Assembly: GCF_036324505.1 (NCBI RefSeq)
Contig: NC_086354.1
Location: 20,460,707 to 20,524,706 of the forward strand
Length of the DNA stretch: 64,000 bases
Direction of reading: 5' to 3'
Source: Eleginops maclovinus
Lineage: Eukaryota > Chordata > Actinopteri > Perciformes > Eleginopidae
Shown one piece after another: positions 27,720 through 40,947 of this stretch (position 1 is the first letter of the stretch; each line of letters starts with the position of its first letter). The position numbers and the translations under genes were made by a program. The notes beneath the pieces were generated by a model. It had not been told where the DNA came from. It searched no databases and saw nothing but the letters and a program-made list of their open reading frames with translations.

Positions 27720-30700
27720 TCAGAAGAGACAGTTCATGCACTTCACAGCCTTGCTGCCGTAGTCCACGCACTCGGGTCCGATGCACTGGCAGCAGGCGTT
27801 GTGAAACCAGCGGTACTTGGATCCTCCCATTGACTCACAGTATAGTTTACACTGTCGGATAGACACGCAGTCGTCAAAGTAGACCACCGTGCACATGTTT
27901 TCTGAAATAAAATATACAGGGAGAGAAAATAACACATGAGTCACGAATCCAGTAAAGAGTTTTTTTTAGTTTTACAGTAATTACCTTTAACCCTAAATGT
28001 TGCTACTTTTACTTCAGGGGGAAATTAATTTGCTGCGAATAAGCATGACCATATGTGTTGGTGAGTTTAATGAGTTAACTTCTCTGCTCTGTGGGAACCA
28101 TAAAGAGTGTGTCTTCAGGAGGCAGACAGCCAAAACACCCACAAATGAAAATAAAGAAAATGGCAGTGGAACAACACTTTTAACCCAGTTACAAATCCCT
28201 AAACTTGAGGTCTTCTTGGCAGCTCTGTCCCCCCTGAAATGACGAGAACCTGATCTACCCCAAACTGTTCTCAGCTCAAGACTTTGTAGAGTGCTTCAGC
28301 TCTGAGCGAGGCCTGATTTTATTACTACAGGTCTTAGTGAGTGTGCAAAATGCAAATAGGGAATTTGACTGGACCTGACAGGACCAGAAAACTATGTAAT
28401 AATAAAGAATGTGAGCAAAGCACACTTTTCCTCATGTATAACGTATTCAGAAACTGAATGATTGATGTGGATGAGCTAAAATAGTCCTTCGGTTGGTTTA
28501 CCTTGAGAGTCATAGCTGGCGTGGATGCTGTTGGCGGGCACAGAGACGTTCTGGTGCGGGTCAAGCGACTCGAGGAAGGAGACCATGTTCTCGTGATGGG
28601 AGAGCTCCTCGGCCACGGGGAAGGAAACCACCATCATGTTGATCGGAGCCTCGCCTTCGGTGAGGGCGCGGAACAGCGAGGGGATCGGGCGGTGCAGCTC
28701 CTCCACCGTGCTCTTCGACGTGGCCGGGGTGTCGCTGTAGTTCTTCGGGTTACACATCCCTAACAGGAAGAGATGGATGGAGATGTTAAAAGGTGGGTTC
28801 ATGAAAATATAGAAAGAAATTCCTGTCTCTATTGAGAGGTTGAAGATGATGTACCGGTTTTAGTGATACAGTATATGACTTTTCCTCACATACCAAAAGG
28901 GTAAAGCAAAACAAATGGGACAAATAATAAGGACAAAAGCAATACAATTAAATAAATTACACTGGGTATTAAAAAAAGATATGTAAATAATAGACAAAAA
29001 ACAAGAATGAGAAATGTATGCATTGTGCATTAAAGCGAATGCTCTTAATTATTTTATCCTTTTTTTGTATTTATATTCTAACATTTATTTGTTATTTTTA
29101 TTTATTGTATACGTCAAAATGTATAATATATATTACCGAATATATTTTCTTATTCTTTTTCAGATTTGTTGGTTTTATGGCACTGCTGTGAATATTGTCC
29201 CCCTCCCGTTGGCTGTTTTCATACGTTTTTACCAGGGGCTTCACAATGTCAGACTTTTACTTTAAAAAAGGGGCCACCATTCAACATTCATGATAACAGT
29301 ATTATCAAGATATCTCTAAACAATTTGCAGGCCAATTTGGTCCTTGGTGATATGACTATAGCCAGGATTTAGTAAATACTATGGCCATGAGTTAAAGTTC
29401 TCCCACAGCAGAAACACAACTACCTAAGACAAAGACCACTACCTAACTCAAAATGCTGCTTTAGAGCCTTTAAAGCTTAGGAGGTGGATATCTTAAAAGC
29501 TGGGAAATAAAAGCCAAACTAGTTAAAGTCTAAATAAAGCTAAACGCTATTTGGATCTCGTAAATTGACTGAACTGACCCTCGTAGCACACTGGTGACAG
29601 TTAAATGGTTTCACACATGATTTCAGCTCACAGAGGCAGTTTTGTAAAAACCACACAGCTGTCATGAATATCTCATCTCAATTAAGATCCTTTTTAACAC
29701 TTCATTTAATTTCCAAAATACAGTAGTGGCCCCACATCCTCTGATAGGATCTTTGTAAACCTTCAAATGAGTCAAAGTGAATTACGGCTAATGGGTAAAT
29801 CATTTAATGGGGAACGGAGTTTGACAGAGGAATTGGATTACTTACCATTGCTAAAAGCAGAGCCAGAACAGCTGTTTTAGATAAAGAGTACACATGGGTC
29901 CTCCCCCCTCCTCCCTTCCTCTAAAATACCCCCCCCTCCCCTCCCTTTCTGCTCCTGCTCTAACCACTCGCAGATTCACACTTCAAAGTATCCAGCGTTT
30001 GGCGAAGATAACATGTTTAGAGTGGAAACTTACTTAAAGTGGTCATAAGGCTAGCGTAGTAACAGAAAACAAAAACAAAAAAGCTATAAAAGAGAGATAT
30101 ATTCTAGCTCAGAGCTACAGGCTGTCCTCGGTGTGTTTTAAAAGGCTGTTCAGCTCCACCTCTGTAACATCTGTGCAGCAGCAGCAGCTAGTTCAGCTCG
30201 CTTAGTGTCAGATCGTTGCATTTGTGTTCCACATGAAAGAGTTTTAATAAAGCCTCCCTGTCAGCACGTACAGTAATATCTGTCCATCAAAGCTGATCTG
30301 AGAGATTAATGGTGTAAAGGGGCTGGGTCGCAGGGGCGCGGTCGATGAGGGAGCCAACAGTGGGACAGGACGCCATAATAATATTTTTAGTTTGAAAATC
30401 AATGAAATGACTACATAGAAAAACTAGACAACTACAATGTGATAACACAATCAGAAAGAGATGCAGAAATGACCAGAGGCACAAATCAAGACCCAAATAA
30501 ACCAGGACTATGAAGCAAAGCCAAACAATTACAGACAAATGTAACAACACGATAGAAATGACCACAAATACACATGGAACAGCACACAAAAACAGATGCA
30601 AGACAACCACAAAGAGTCCCAAAACATGCAAAAAGATCCTAAAACGACTAAAGACATGCAAAACTACCACAAATGGCCGGAAAGAGATGCAATAAAGACC

Positions 30701-33700
30701 AGGAAGTCTATCCAAATTACGTAAAATGGCATGCAAAAGGTTGCCGAGTGACCCCAAGAAAACACAAAAATGCAAATAGGACCTAAATCCACTAAAAAGA
30801 ATCATAAAAATGGGCACAAAGATGCAGAATGACCTAAAAAAATAATAATATCAGAAACAGAGACAGAATGACCAGCAAAGCCAATCAAAAAGACTTAAAA
30901 GAGATGATGCAAAAAGATGCAGACGGTCAACAAAGTCACAAAATGTTAAACATTTAGTGAAATAACTGAGGAGGTTACACACAAAACAAGGGATAAACCC
31001 TTAAAAAAAAGACACTAAAAGTTTGAAAACAACTCGGTCTGGGTCTTCCAACACATTTGACTTATTTAAGTGTGTTCTTACGACCCTTTAAATCTGTGCC
31101 CAGTTCTGTCCCGCCTCTGCCGGTTTGAAGCGTTAACAGCTGAGGAGTTACCAAGCCCAATGTTTTCTCGTTTCACAAATCCGGTTGTTTCGGATCTCGC
31201 TGGGATTTACACCCCCACCGCACCTCGCCGGGAGGCTGAGAGTCAAAGATCATTTTCGCAGGTCGACCTCCTCGTCCCCTCTCTCTTCCGGCTTCCTTCA
31301 CGCTTTGATCTCGCGCAGGACCTCGACACTTCCTGTCCACATGTGCAGCAGCTGCTCACTAGTGACAATATTCCTTTAATTTCCTCCTGGCTTCTGCGTC
31401 ACGTTAACCTCGACGTTGTCACTTCTCAGAGGCACCTTCATATCTGGCTCCCCTCGCCTCACACTCATCTCGTATCAGAGCAGCAACACTCAAACAAACC
31501 GTCTGCTTTCTGAACTGTCAAGAGCATTACAGCCACAGTTTCACTTTACCAAGAGAGAGTGCTCTGCGGTGGGGTGATGGAGAGGTTAACAAGACTGAAG
31601 TGTCACATGTATGGAAAGAGATTAGTGCCAGAAACGTTTTAAATATGTTGCAATCACAGTGATCAATTATAGGGCTCACTGCATACTTCCTGTTATCTGT
31701 ATGCAACTCTAATCAACTGTATATAACTTCAGATTAATTACCTGCTTTATGTTTATCGGTATAAACTGCAAACTGACTAGACTCATTGAACTGTATACTG
31801 GTACAGTAAATACTGCAGACATCGTAGTTACACATATATTTTATGCACACTCTCAGGTATGATAAGTAAGAGGTATGCGAGTACTACTGTGTTTTATCTT
31901 TTTCCAATTGTTGTAACTTTGATTATTTTTGTTACTTACATATTTATTTTTTATCCCTGCTATTATTGCCCTGCTGCCTAAATTACCCCAAAAGGATTTA
32001 TAAAGTTATATCTTATATAATCTTACTTTAAACATCTAATCAATCGTTTAAAATTACAGTGCAGTTTATTGTGTAAAATGATTGTATTTTTTTAGTGGTG
32101 GGGATAATGTACAGCAATTAGGCAACTATTGCAAAATTAACAAAAGGTAAAAAAAACGATGAAATTAAAAAGATATATTTAATAAATGACAATAAGGAAC
32201 AGATTTTAAACTAATAGTGACAAAATATATTGTTTTGATTAAATTAATTAGAATTCATTTAAGTAGAAAACTTCTAAAAACTGAAATGAGTTGAACTATA
32301 TTATATTTATTGAATTCAGACTGAAAACGTCTTGATATATTGAATAAAAAGCAGCAGTCGCTCTAGATTACATATTTTTACGAGAAGGAAAAACTGAAGA
32401 AACTAAATGGATTTGTCCAAACTAAATCAAAATCAGACTCAATTTCACTCCTGTGGTTTAACTTTAAAGTTGTACCTGACAAAGTTCATAATTCATACAA
32501 TTCAAAAACAACCTTTGCTGGCACTAATCTCTTCTACAGATGTTCAGCTCGACAGTCATAGCGGAGCGTGGGCTACAAAGTAGATCCCGAAATGAAATGC
32601 TGACTTAACTTTGCTGTCAGCTGTAAAATATGTAGCTAATAAACGGAGACGCTCACTCACCCACGCAGTCGCAGCACTCTTCCCAGAGGTTCCCCAGACA
32701 CAGCATGCACTCCTTACAGCAGGAGCAGTTTCCGTCAGACGGACGACACTGGCAAAGTTCCTGCAGGACACACACATACACACATTAAGCAACATGCATG
32801 TAACATATTAAACAGAACCGAAGATCCTCAATATCTCCGTTTCCAAAATAATGTGTATAAGACCGTCTGGTAAGCAGGAAATCGACTCACTTAGATTTCA
32901 CTTCATCTTCATTTCTTACATTAAGAAATGTGCTTGACATCGGCTTTTCCTCTTTATCAGTTTAACAGATCCTGTATGTCTATAAATAATCATCACAATT
33001 GAAAGAAACATCACCCTTTGAGTTCCTGACCAAGTGTTCTGAGAGAAACCCAAACACAAGAACCATTTTTTTTAGCGTACTGAAACATCATCATCTAAAT
33101 ATTGTAAACAAGCAATTTATTTTAATTCAGTTAGAAGTCAGGAAGCATCTAGGTAAAAAAACAATGCTTAGTGTGTTTTTGGATGAATCAATTCGAGTTA
33201 AGAAAAACAAGTAAATTCTGCAGGGAGAAACCAAGGCACACAGCAACAAGATGCATCAGTGGTGTAGTAAATGGAGTGTTGATACATTATCAACCCTTTA
33301 ATTTGATTCAATTCAAAAGGTTTACTCTATAATTGTTTTTAACATAATCATGTGTTTCAAAATGCTTCATTACTGCGACTTTGGACAAAACTGCAGTGGA
33401 AACAATTTTCTCATTAAGCCTATTCATGCCATTTAAACAGCACATAAAAAATGTAATGAAGAATTATTCTCAGTATAAAACATGAAGGCCTCAGTGTTAG
33501 AAATCCCCCAGCAGACTCAACAAGTGTCTTTGTTGATGCGCAAAAAGCAGACGTACCATTAAAGCACACAGAGCAACAGCAGGTTCCCTTCATGCACAGT
33601 AACTATTACTGCTCACGGCATGTGTGGTGTCTATCAAAGTATGCAACACCCCAATAACTCTGAGGGAGAAAAATAACCCTCTGCTGTTTCCATTCATAAA

Positions 33701-36700
33701 CAGAGCAGGTTCTGACACGTCAAAGTTCACAGTGTTCAAATCATTTTCTTGAATGGATTTACACTGAATCTGAGGCTCAAGTACTGTACTTAAACGTCAC
33801 ACTTTTCCCACTCTAGAATTTAGAGGGGATTATAGTTGAGACATGTACCTGTGTTAAAAAAAATCTGTTAAGTTTATCAAAAATAAAATTGTTCTCAGTG
33901 AAAGTAACAGTTAAAATATTCAGATGCTGCTTTAACACTAAGGAATCAGGAATATAGACCCAACAATACAATTATATTATAAATAATAGACTTATAAGGA
34001 GACATGTTGCACAGTGACTACTTTTTATTAGTTGTTATAGTTGTTATATTTGCTGCTATTACCTAACCCGCGTTTTACCTCAAAAACTAAAGTTGCATGA
34101 GTGTAATTCTTACTCAAGTTCAAGCAGACATATTTTGTACAATATGTATTAAAAAAGGTAACGCAGTGCAACTACAACAGGAGTAAAAAACAACTTTTAT
34201 AGCATGCTTTGCTCAAATCAACAGAAGGGGAAACAAGCTGCCATAACTCTTCTAAAAAACTCTGAAATATCTTCATCCTCTACTGCTCTTTGTCTCGGGG
34301 GACGGAGAGACAGTGAAGGAAACTAAATGTGTAGGTGGGGTTGAAAAGTGGGTGAGTTCCTCTTTCTTTCTTCCCCCCACCTCCCCGTTTTCTCCTGACA
34401 CAGAACAGGGAGCACATTCCTCCAAGTCAAGGTCACTGCGATGAGGGAGGTGGAGGGGGGAGAAACAGAGGGAGGGAGGGAGGGAGGGAGGGAGAAGAAA
34501 ACACCTGGAGAACAGAACATGTCTGCTCCCACCAACAACACACTTTCCCCCTCCTTTCCTCCCTTTTCCCTTCAGCCTCTCCCCCCTTTCTTTCTTCCCT
34601 TTTGCTTTCTTTTTCTGTTATTCTTCTCCTCCTTTATATGTTCACAGAAGCCATGTCCTACACAAAAACAGTCTCGCCTGATAAAAGACTCTCCCATGAC
34701 TCACCAAGTGAGGGATTGCAAAACCACACACAGTTCACTTAATCACCAGCCTCTCTATCCCCAAACCTCTGATCAAGATCTGATGCCAGGAGTAATTATG
34801 ACTCTCCAAGGTGGAATTATAAAAAACTAAACAGCTGCCCCGGGGAAAAACAGGGCTCTCGTATTTCACAATTCAGGAAACTTTAAACAACCATTTCATG
34901 GAAATAAAATATGCTCTAACAGACAGAGCCAGGAGATGGTTAGCCTAGCACAAACACTGGATACAGGGAGAAACGGCTAGCTCGTTCAAAGTTTAAAATA
35001 TCTACATTCTGTCCCACTTAAATAAAGAGTTCAACATTTTTGGTTATACACTCTTTCACTTTATTGCTAAAGTCTACTATTAAATGAGAATATTGGTACT
35101 TCCACTGTCTGCAAAGTTAGAAGCTAGAGCCACTGGGTCATTATCTAAGGTTAGCATAGATACTGTACTGCTGGCCCTTCAAAAGCTTAAAACATTTACA
35201 TAAAAACACTACATTTCTAAACTTAATAGTTAAATATTGTCAGGAAAAGACCGATTCACATTCTGGCCAAGTTTTACCTATCAAATAAGATGTTTTATTA
35301 GATATAAAGCTATAGCCAGGAGGGGATTAGCTTAGCTTAGTTTAATGACTGAAAACAGGGCGAATCCGCTAGCCTATCTTTACAAACTAGCTTTTCTATA
35401 TCTAATCACAATGTGTTTCATAATTTGTTCAGCAGAAAGCTGAAATTTAAAAAGTACAATTTGTGGTTTTATAATAACAGCTAGCGGTTCAACTTCAAGA
35501 AGGGGAACTGCTAGCCTTTCATAAGTTTAATATCTACATTGAAACACTATATCCATCTTAGTGAGAAGATTAACAATTTTGTAAATATAGTTTTTGCGTT
35601 CTTGTCAAATGTTCCAAAAGGAGAACAATAAGGCATCTCTTTTCTATCGTGAAGCTAAAGCCAGGAGATGATTAGCTTAGCATAGCTATTGTATACAGGG
35701 GGAAACTGCTAGTCTAGCTTTATACATTTTGTAAGTTTTTATCAACTACAATATAAGAACAAATGTGTTATATATAATTGAATCTCTTTGGGCTTTGGAC
35801 AGTTGGTTGGCCAACAAATGGAAACTTCTGATGGGCATTTTGAGTGAAATCTTTCATTTTACAGAATAAACAATCATATGCCCAGGATTAATCGCAGTTG
35901 CAACCCTACAATCTACATCCTCCTCACTGATGTGGTAATCTCGACTGCTTTCTCCTATTTGGCTTCCCTCAGGCAGAAACGTGCTGTAATCAGTGAAAAC
36001 TCAGCTGCAGCGAGACAAAGGGGCTGTGGAGAGAAAGTGAACATGTGCAGCCTCGTCCTGCAGAGCGAACGCTGCAGTGTGTTAACTTTAAAATCTGCTG
36101 CCCCACCCTGCTGCTCAGAGCCGGCTCTGTGAATCTCTGCACTAAACTGTACATTTCCCTCAGCCAACCTCCCCCAACACACACACACACACACACCTCC
36201 TCCTGACCTTAGCCTCCCCTCCCTTCGCTCATGTTCTCCCACCCTCGGGGGTTTTGGGGAATTCAGACAAATGACTTGAGATGGCAGCAGAGCGTAAAAG
36301 CGAGCGTCGGGCAGCAGATCCCACTAATCACAAGCAACATGGAGCTTCTACAGAGGGGCTGCAGGCAGGGAGTTTCTCCTCCACGGCACCATCGCTCTCG
36401 CCTCTGACAGCCGGCGGGTCGGAGTCGGCGGGGTCGACAAAGCTACTAATGATTCATCGGCCGAAATAAGCCACCTGGAAGTAAAGAAGAGCAAGTAGCC
36501 ACCACAAATGTTCTGCTGAGATTTGAGGTTTTTGTTACAATAAGTTTGTGTCAAAAACTCCTGGAAAAAAATCTGATCTGAAAGTCTTCAAATAAAACTG
36601 CCCATTAGAGACTTTCTTTCCTGTGACTTTTTACAGCTTTAAATTTGCACTGAATGCAGTTTGCATATGTTCAACAGTCCAGTAAAAATAGTGGGCCATT

Positions 36701-39700
36701 AATGTAATGCTGACAAAAACTATGAATTGAAAGGGAAAGGAATAATCCTCTGTTCCAACTATTGGTGACAATTTAAAAGTAAATAAGAGCAAACATTCCA
36801 TAAAGATTTTGTATTTGTTTATCAAAATGTTCTAATTTGCTCATTTTTCTAAATGGCTTTTTCATATAAAAGAAGCAACATGAAGGCGTTGGACTCTCTT
36901 TGATTTGTTCAATAACTTGCTATTTAAGTTAACGATTTAAAGATATTTTTATAAACAATAATTTGGACAGATATACTTTATATGTATTTGCTACATGTCT
37001 TCTTTCAGCAACAGGTGCTATACAACACCAGGTGCATTATGGGCCGTTAAACAATATTTTTAAAGCAAGAACTTGGTTTTTAACTCAGTAATGGTGAACG
37101 TATTTATACATTTGCTTTCTGCTTTCTACGTTGTTGGTTTGCAATGGATGGTTGCAGCTTTAAGGTGTTTATATTTAGTGTATTGATGTACTGCATGTGC
37201 TGTGTGTCATTATTGACTGCCGCAAGGAGAGTTTCCCTTAAAGCAACGTACAATTAGGTTACTGCAGGTTAACTTTGTCCGAATTAGGGTGGAAGAAGGA
37301 AGGATTACCAACTAAGACCCCTGAGGGCGCAGCTTCAAGGTGATTTAATCATGGCACTTTTATTGAAGAATCTGAACCAGAAAACATATTCTTTAACGAA
37401 GCGAGTTTTAGGAACAGGGGCCCAAACAGCTAATCATTGCCTTACCCTAACAAGTAAAAGTATGGACGTGAATTACTTGTATCCCCGGAATTATTAAAAC
37501 CGGTGTAATGGTATTTCCATTCTAGTTTGTTCCTATACATCAGAAAGTTCCTCAACACAATTTTCAAGAACTTGAAATTTAAAAAATGTCTGACTATTAA
37601 TCCATATCAAAGCACCAAAACCAAAGAATCTCCAGTAACCTGAAGCCTTTATCATCACATCTTGATTTTTTACTAAAAATGCAAGTGCAAAACAATGTTG
37701 AACGAGTTCCTTTACGCCTCTGACTTAATTATACAAGCTGTTCATTTTAATGTTATGTTTTGATCAGGATTATCACAAACCCTACATCTCTAGTTCCATC
37801 ATACAGAGAACTGAACAGATGTTTATAAACCAAAACATGTCTCTAAAAGAAGGGGAAAAAACTACAACTGCAACTCTGAATTTGCCGTCTATCCTTCATA
37901 GATTCAAACTGTTTTCCACCTCTCGTTTCAAAACAAAAGCCTTCATTATCTTACACAGCTCAACTTCTGTGCCAACAATCCAGTCTACCTCAACTGCCTG
38001 CAAGAAAATAGTAATGATAGTTGTGGTTAACTAAGGTCACACAGGTGAAATGGCCACTGAGGTTAAACACAGTACTTTACTGATGTTAATGTGAGAGGCA
38101 GGGCAGCTAAACACACAGCAGGTCAAACACACACACACAGAAGGACAGAAGACAAGCAGCAGCTCAAATTCGACCTGACAGGTGCTGGAAAAATAGGCCG
38201 ACACTTCTCATCATATTTTCCCGTTAAAAATAACAGAAATGTCATGACAGGATTCGTGTTAGGCAGCAGGGTACCACCCTCTGTCTCTCACCTTTTGGCC
38301 TTCAGGGGTGAGGGAAAAAGCGACACGAGAGAAGTGATGTCAGAAAGTCAACAGAAGTGAGAAGAGTGAAATAAAAAGGAAACCGCACATAAATCAAAGA
38401 AGTGTTACAGGTAGAAAGCAGGTGTGCATGAAACTGACAGTGAGCTCTGTGCTGCTCGCTGTGAGAAAAGCCTTCCTCCTGACTTTACTCGGCTTATCGA
38501 AGGAATGCATTTTGAATTCTTCCCAACAGATTCCATCTTTGTTCTCCGTTCCGGATTCACAGACACATTTTAACTTGAGTTTGGCCGCGGCTGGGTTTCA
38601 TGAGTTCTGTTTTTATGTGAAGTGTTTTCAAAAAACTGCCTAAAAGACATAACAGCGGGAGCACATTTTCTTGTGTATTTTTAGTCCGTTCTGCCAGTTT
38701 AATGCTAATTTAAATATGATTAAAACATGCTTTCAACTGCTCTAAGCTCCAAATCAACTCCGGCTGCAGACGACATTTAATTTGGGTTCTTGCAAAAAGA
38801 TAATAGAAATCTCTGTTTACAAAAAAAACAGCTGTAACACTGAAGGATGAGAAGCTTGAACTTGGATGCACTTTAGTAAAAATGTTTCCACTTTAATCAA
38901 CAGAAATGATCAGCAGCACTCAGCAGATTATCTGTCTGTTTGTTAGTAAGCAGTGAGGTACAGAATCAAAAATTCACAGTGGACGTCTGCTGTTTACATA
39001 TTTTGGATCTTGCAGCAAACCAGATTTTTTGAGACATGTAGTTTAAAAACAAAGTTAAAAATACAAATTTAAAAAGGGGCCCTATTATGGATATTTTGAG
39101 GTTCATATTTTGTGTCTCTCCTGGGACATGTCTCCCTGCTTTAGTGTTCAGAAAGCTCTTTATGTTTCTCATACTGCCTGTGCTGCAGCACCTCTTTTCA
39201 CCCTCTGTCTGAAACCAGAGCCCAGTCTGCTCTGATTGGTAAGCTGGCCGGCTCTGTTCAGATTGGTCACTTGCTAAGAGATATCCCTCCCCTTAGCATA
39301 TTGCATACAATGTGTTGGCGCACTAGCCGATAGAAGCGTGACTGTTACATAATGATGTCACTATGATCCGAAAGTAAACAAAGGAATCCAAAGGAGGAGT
39401 TTCCGGCATGGGGATTTGACTTGCAGACGATTTACATGAACAAAAACCATAGCATTATAGAGGCCTCAAGAGTTTCATTGTTTAAAATATTCATTCTTTA
39501 AAATTCAAATAAAGATCCAAACATTCAAGACCTTGTGCAATTACATTTGCTAGTGACTCAGAAAATCAGTGCAGCAATGTTACAGAAGCGAAAGGGGAGT
39601 CATTTGTGGGTAACTCCATCATGCAGCAGAGAAAGTATGTAAAGAATACGTGGATGTCTTTTACCTGGATGAGACACTTGCTGACGTCGCTGGCGCAGAG

Positions 39701-39790
39701 GGCTTTGTTGCAGCCGGAGGTCGGGGACAGTCCTGAGAGGAGGAAGAGGAGAGCGGCGGCGGCAGGGAGGATCAGCTGACCAGGCCTCAT
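27720..39790 (-). CDS. twsg1: Twisted gastrulation BMP signalling modulator 1
   Basis: Four coding exons join in frame: 39790-39665, 32760-32661, 28759-28502 and 27901-27720 (TGA), giving 221 aa (human 223). Twsg1 is a secreted protein that binds BMPs and chordin and modulates BMP gradients. Residues 1-26 form a signal peptide with a hydrophobic [13 protein letters not shown] core, followed by mature [16 protein letters not shown]. The cysteine-rich N-terminal domain includes [10 protein letters not shown] and ECCDC. The C-terminal domain has [11 protein letters not shown] and ends VKCMNCLF. N-glycosylation sequons are visible at N53 (NCS), N82 (NYS) and N146 (NVS). A non-coding first exon upstream ends at 40948. 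Which fish paralogue (a or b) this is cannot be decided here. Confidence 0.97.
28760..32660 (-). other. twsg1: twsg1 intron between coding exons 2 and 3
   Basis: Mostly AT-rich, with a C-rich pyrimidine patch at about 29895-29950, a degenerate minisatellite at 30.4-31.0 kb, and a less AT-rich 31.07-31.51 kb block with a 147-codon frame on the plus strand that I do not accept as a gene. No other exon is apparent. Confidence 0.6.
30400..31010. repeat. degenerate minisatellite (CAAAAAGATGCAAAACGACCA-like units)
   Basis: The stretch consists of loosely repeated words GACCACAAA, GATGCAAAA, AGACACAAA and ACGACTAAAGA at roughly 20-bp spacing, with no exact period. This is a known style of fish interspersed minisatellite. 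Its minus strand carries a 176-codon open frame, hydrophobic only because of the composition; this is not a membrane protein gene. Confidence 0.75.
34441..34500 (+). repeat. purine tract with (GGGA)n, G-quadruplex potential
   Basis: The plus strand contains consecutive GGGA units (GGGAGGGAGGGAGGGAGGGA) embedded in a 60-nt purine-only-like stretch. Four or more G3 runs with 1-nt loops satisfy the classic G-quadruplex pattern. The twsg1 transcript would contain the C-rich complement, so any G-quadruplex would be in DNA or an antisense RNA. Confidence 0.8.
34920..35790. repeat. five-copy imperfect tandem repeat, unit about 190 bp
   Basis: A GCTAnAGCCAGGAGATGATTAG motif appears near 34925, 35123, 35308 and 35652. 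A linked GAAACnGCTAGCCT motif followed by AAGTTTAAnATCTACATT occurs near 34975, 35170, 35368, 35508 and 35707. Spacings of about 193, 200, 141 and 199 bp show a tandem array with one shortened unit. The unit resembles a repeat widely dispersed in teleost genomes. Confidence 0.75.
36176..36197. repeat. (AC)n microsatellite
   Basis: About ten AC dinucleotides in twsg1 intron sequence; likely length-variable. Confidence 0.85.
39075..39450. repeat. dispersed fish repeat, second copy
   Basis: It begins AAAAAGGGGCCCTATTATGG and includes GCTGCAGCACCTCTTTTCAC, CCCTCTGTCTGAAACCAG, CCCAGTCTGCTCTGATTGGT, a repeated GATTGGTCAC segment and ACATAATGATGTCACTATG. The CTCTGTCTGAAA and CCCAGTCTGCTxTGATTGG blocks match the fragment at 9.9-10.1 kb. 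It is non-coding and sits about 200 bp downstream of twsg1 coding exon 1. Confidence 0.75.
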
Positions 39791-40947
39791 CCTGACGGCT
39801 CACCAGCACGGCACTGGAAACACCTACATCAACACGAGACACAGGACAGGACCTCAGAGACCCGCACAAATAAACACAACTCCATCACACGCATTCCACA
39901 GGAGGAAAAGTGAAGAGCTGCAGTTGGTGCAAAAAAAGATAAGAGGACAATAAAGGTGGTGCATGATGGAAATGATACACTTTGGGATTCCTTACGCTGC
40001 GTAGGAGCCACTCTTGTTTACACAATTCCGATATAAAATTGCAAAGTAAAGCAAGAGGAACTGCAACCATCATCATGCCAGCAGTTTTTAATGTCAAAGT
40101 GGCTTCTACAATAAGGACATTTCCTACTTTTCTTTGCTTATATTAAACAGAATGTCTTTAGGTTTTGGATTCAGCAGAATAATACATTTAAAGTTATAAC
40201 CTTTGACTTTAAGAATCTGGTAGTAGACATTTCCTAACTTTTAATAGACCAAAAGATTCACTGAGACAATAAAAATACAGATCATTCGATACGTTAAAAT
40301 CATTAGTAGCAGCTCTAACTGTAAAATGTAATTTCTTGTTTTATATCCATAAACTAATGATGAATTAGAGTAGATTTTGAGCAAAGCAACTATAATTAAT
40401 AAGGTATTTATCTGTATTCCCTTCATTTGAGTAGTTTTACAGTAGAGGAGAGATTTTTTTTAACATTGTGGTATTTTACAACTTAATTTTAGTGCTTCAA
40501 ACTGCAGCAAAAACGTGTAGAAGTGTGTTCAAGGTAAAGAGAGATTTCAGCTGTGTGATGCAGAAAAACTTTGACATGTAAACATCACATTTCTAAAAGG
40601 CCTGCGTCACATTTCATTCAAAGCCAGACCTAACTCACACTGTTACTGAGGGATAACAACACACACATCTGGCAACATCAGCCTCCTTCACCTATTTTTC
40701 ACAAAGTGTAGCGCGTGAACACACTGTCTGCTGCTTTTTACACTTCACCACTTTGCAGCACATTGTTCCACTTCAGCAGAGAACATGCGAGGAACATTAG
40801 CTGCCCCACTCATGGACGCGTTTCTTCACCTCTCTTTTTTGGGGCTCATCGCTAACAACAAAAACTTTGTTTCTCTCGCACGCAGCCACAAGAGAAAGCA
40901 GTGCAGGAAACAGCGACATAATAAAGTGAAAGGGGGTTTAAACTTAC

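Larger units (their letters stand above)
32761..39664 (-). other. twsg1: twsg1 intron between coding exons 1 and 2
   Basis: A 6.9-kb intron with a GGGA tract (34.44-34.50 kb), a five-copy tandem repeat (34.92-35.79 kb), an AC microsatellite (36176-36197) next to a moderately GC-rich 35.9-36.45 kb block, and a dispersed repeat at 39.08-39.45 kb. A possible very degraded hAT piece lies at about 33.78-34.13 kb (CTCAAGTACTGTACTTAAA). No further exon was found. Confidence 0.55.

Noticed and set aside
30287..30817. 176-codon minus-strand frame encoding a hydrophobic, membrane-like protein
   Set aside because: It lies entirely in a degenerate minisatellite inside a twsg1 intron; hydrophobicity follows from reverse-complemented A-rich units, and there is no family resemblance or splice context.
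31070..31513. 147-codon plus-strand frame in the twsg1 intron
   Set aside because: The block is less AT-rich than its surroundings, but I see no domain, no start context and no splice partners; the composition alone can explain it. Kept only as a remote possibility.
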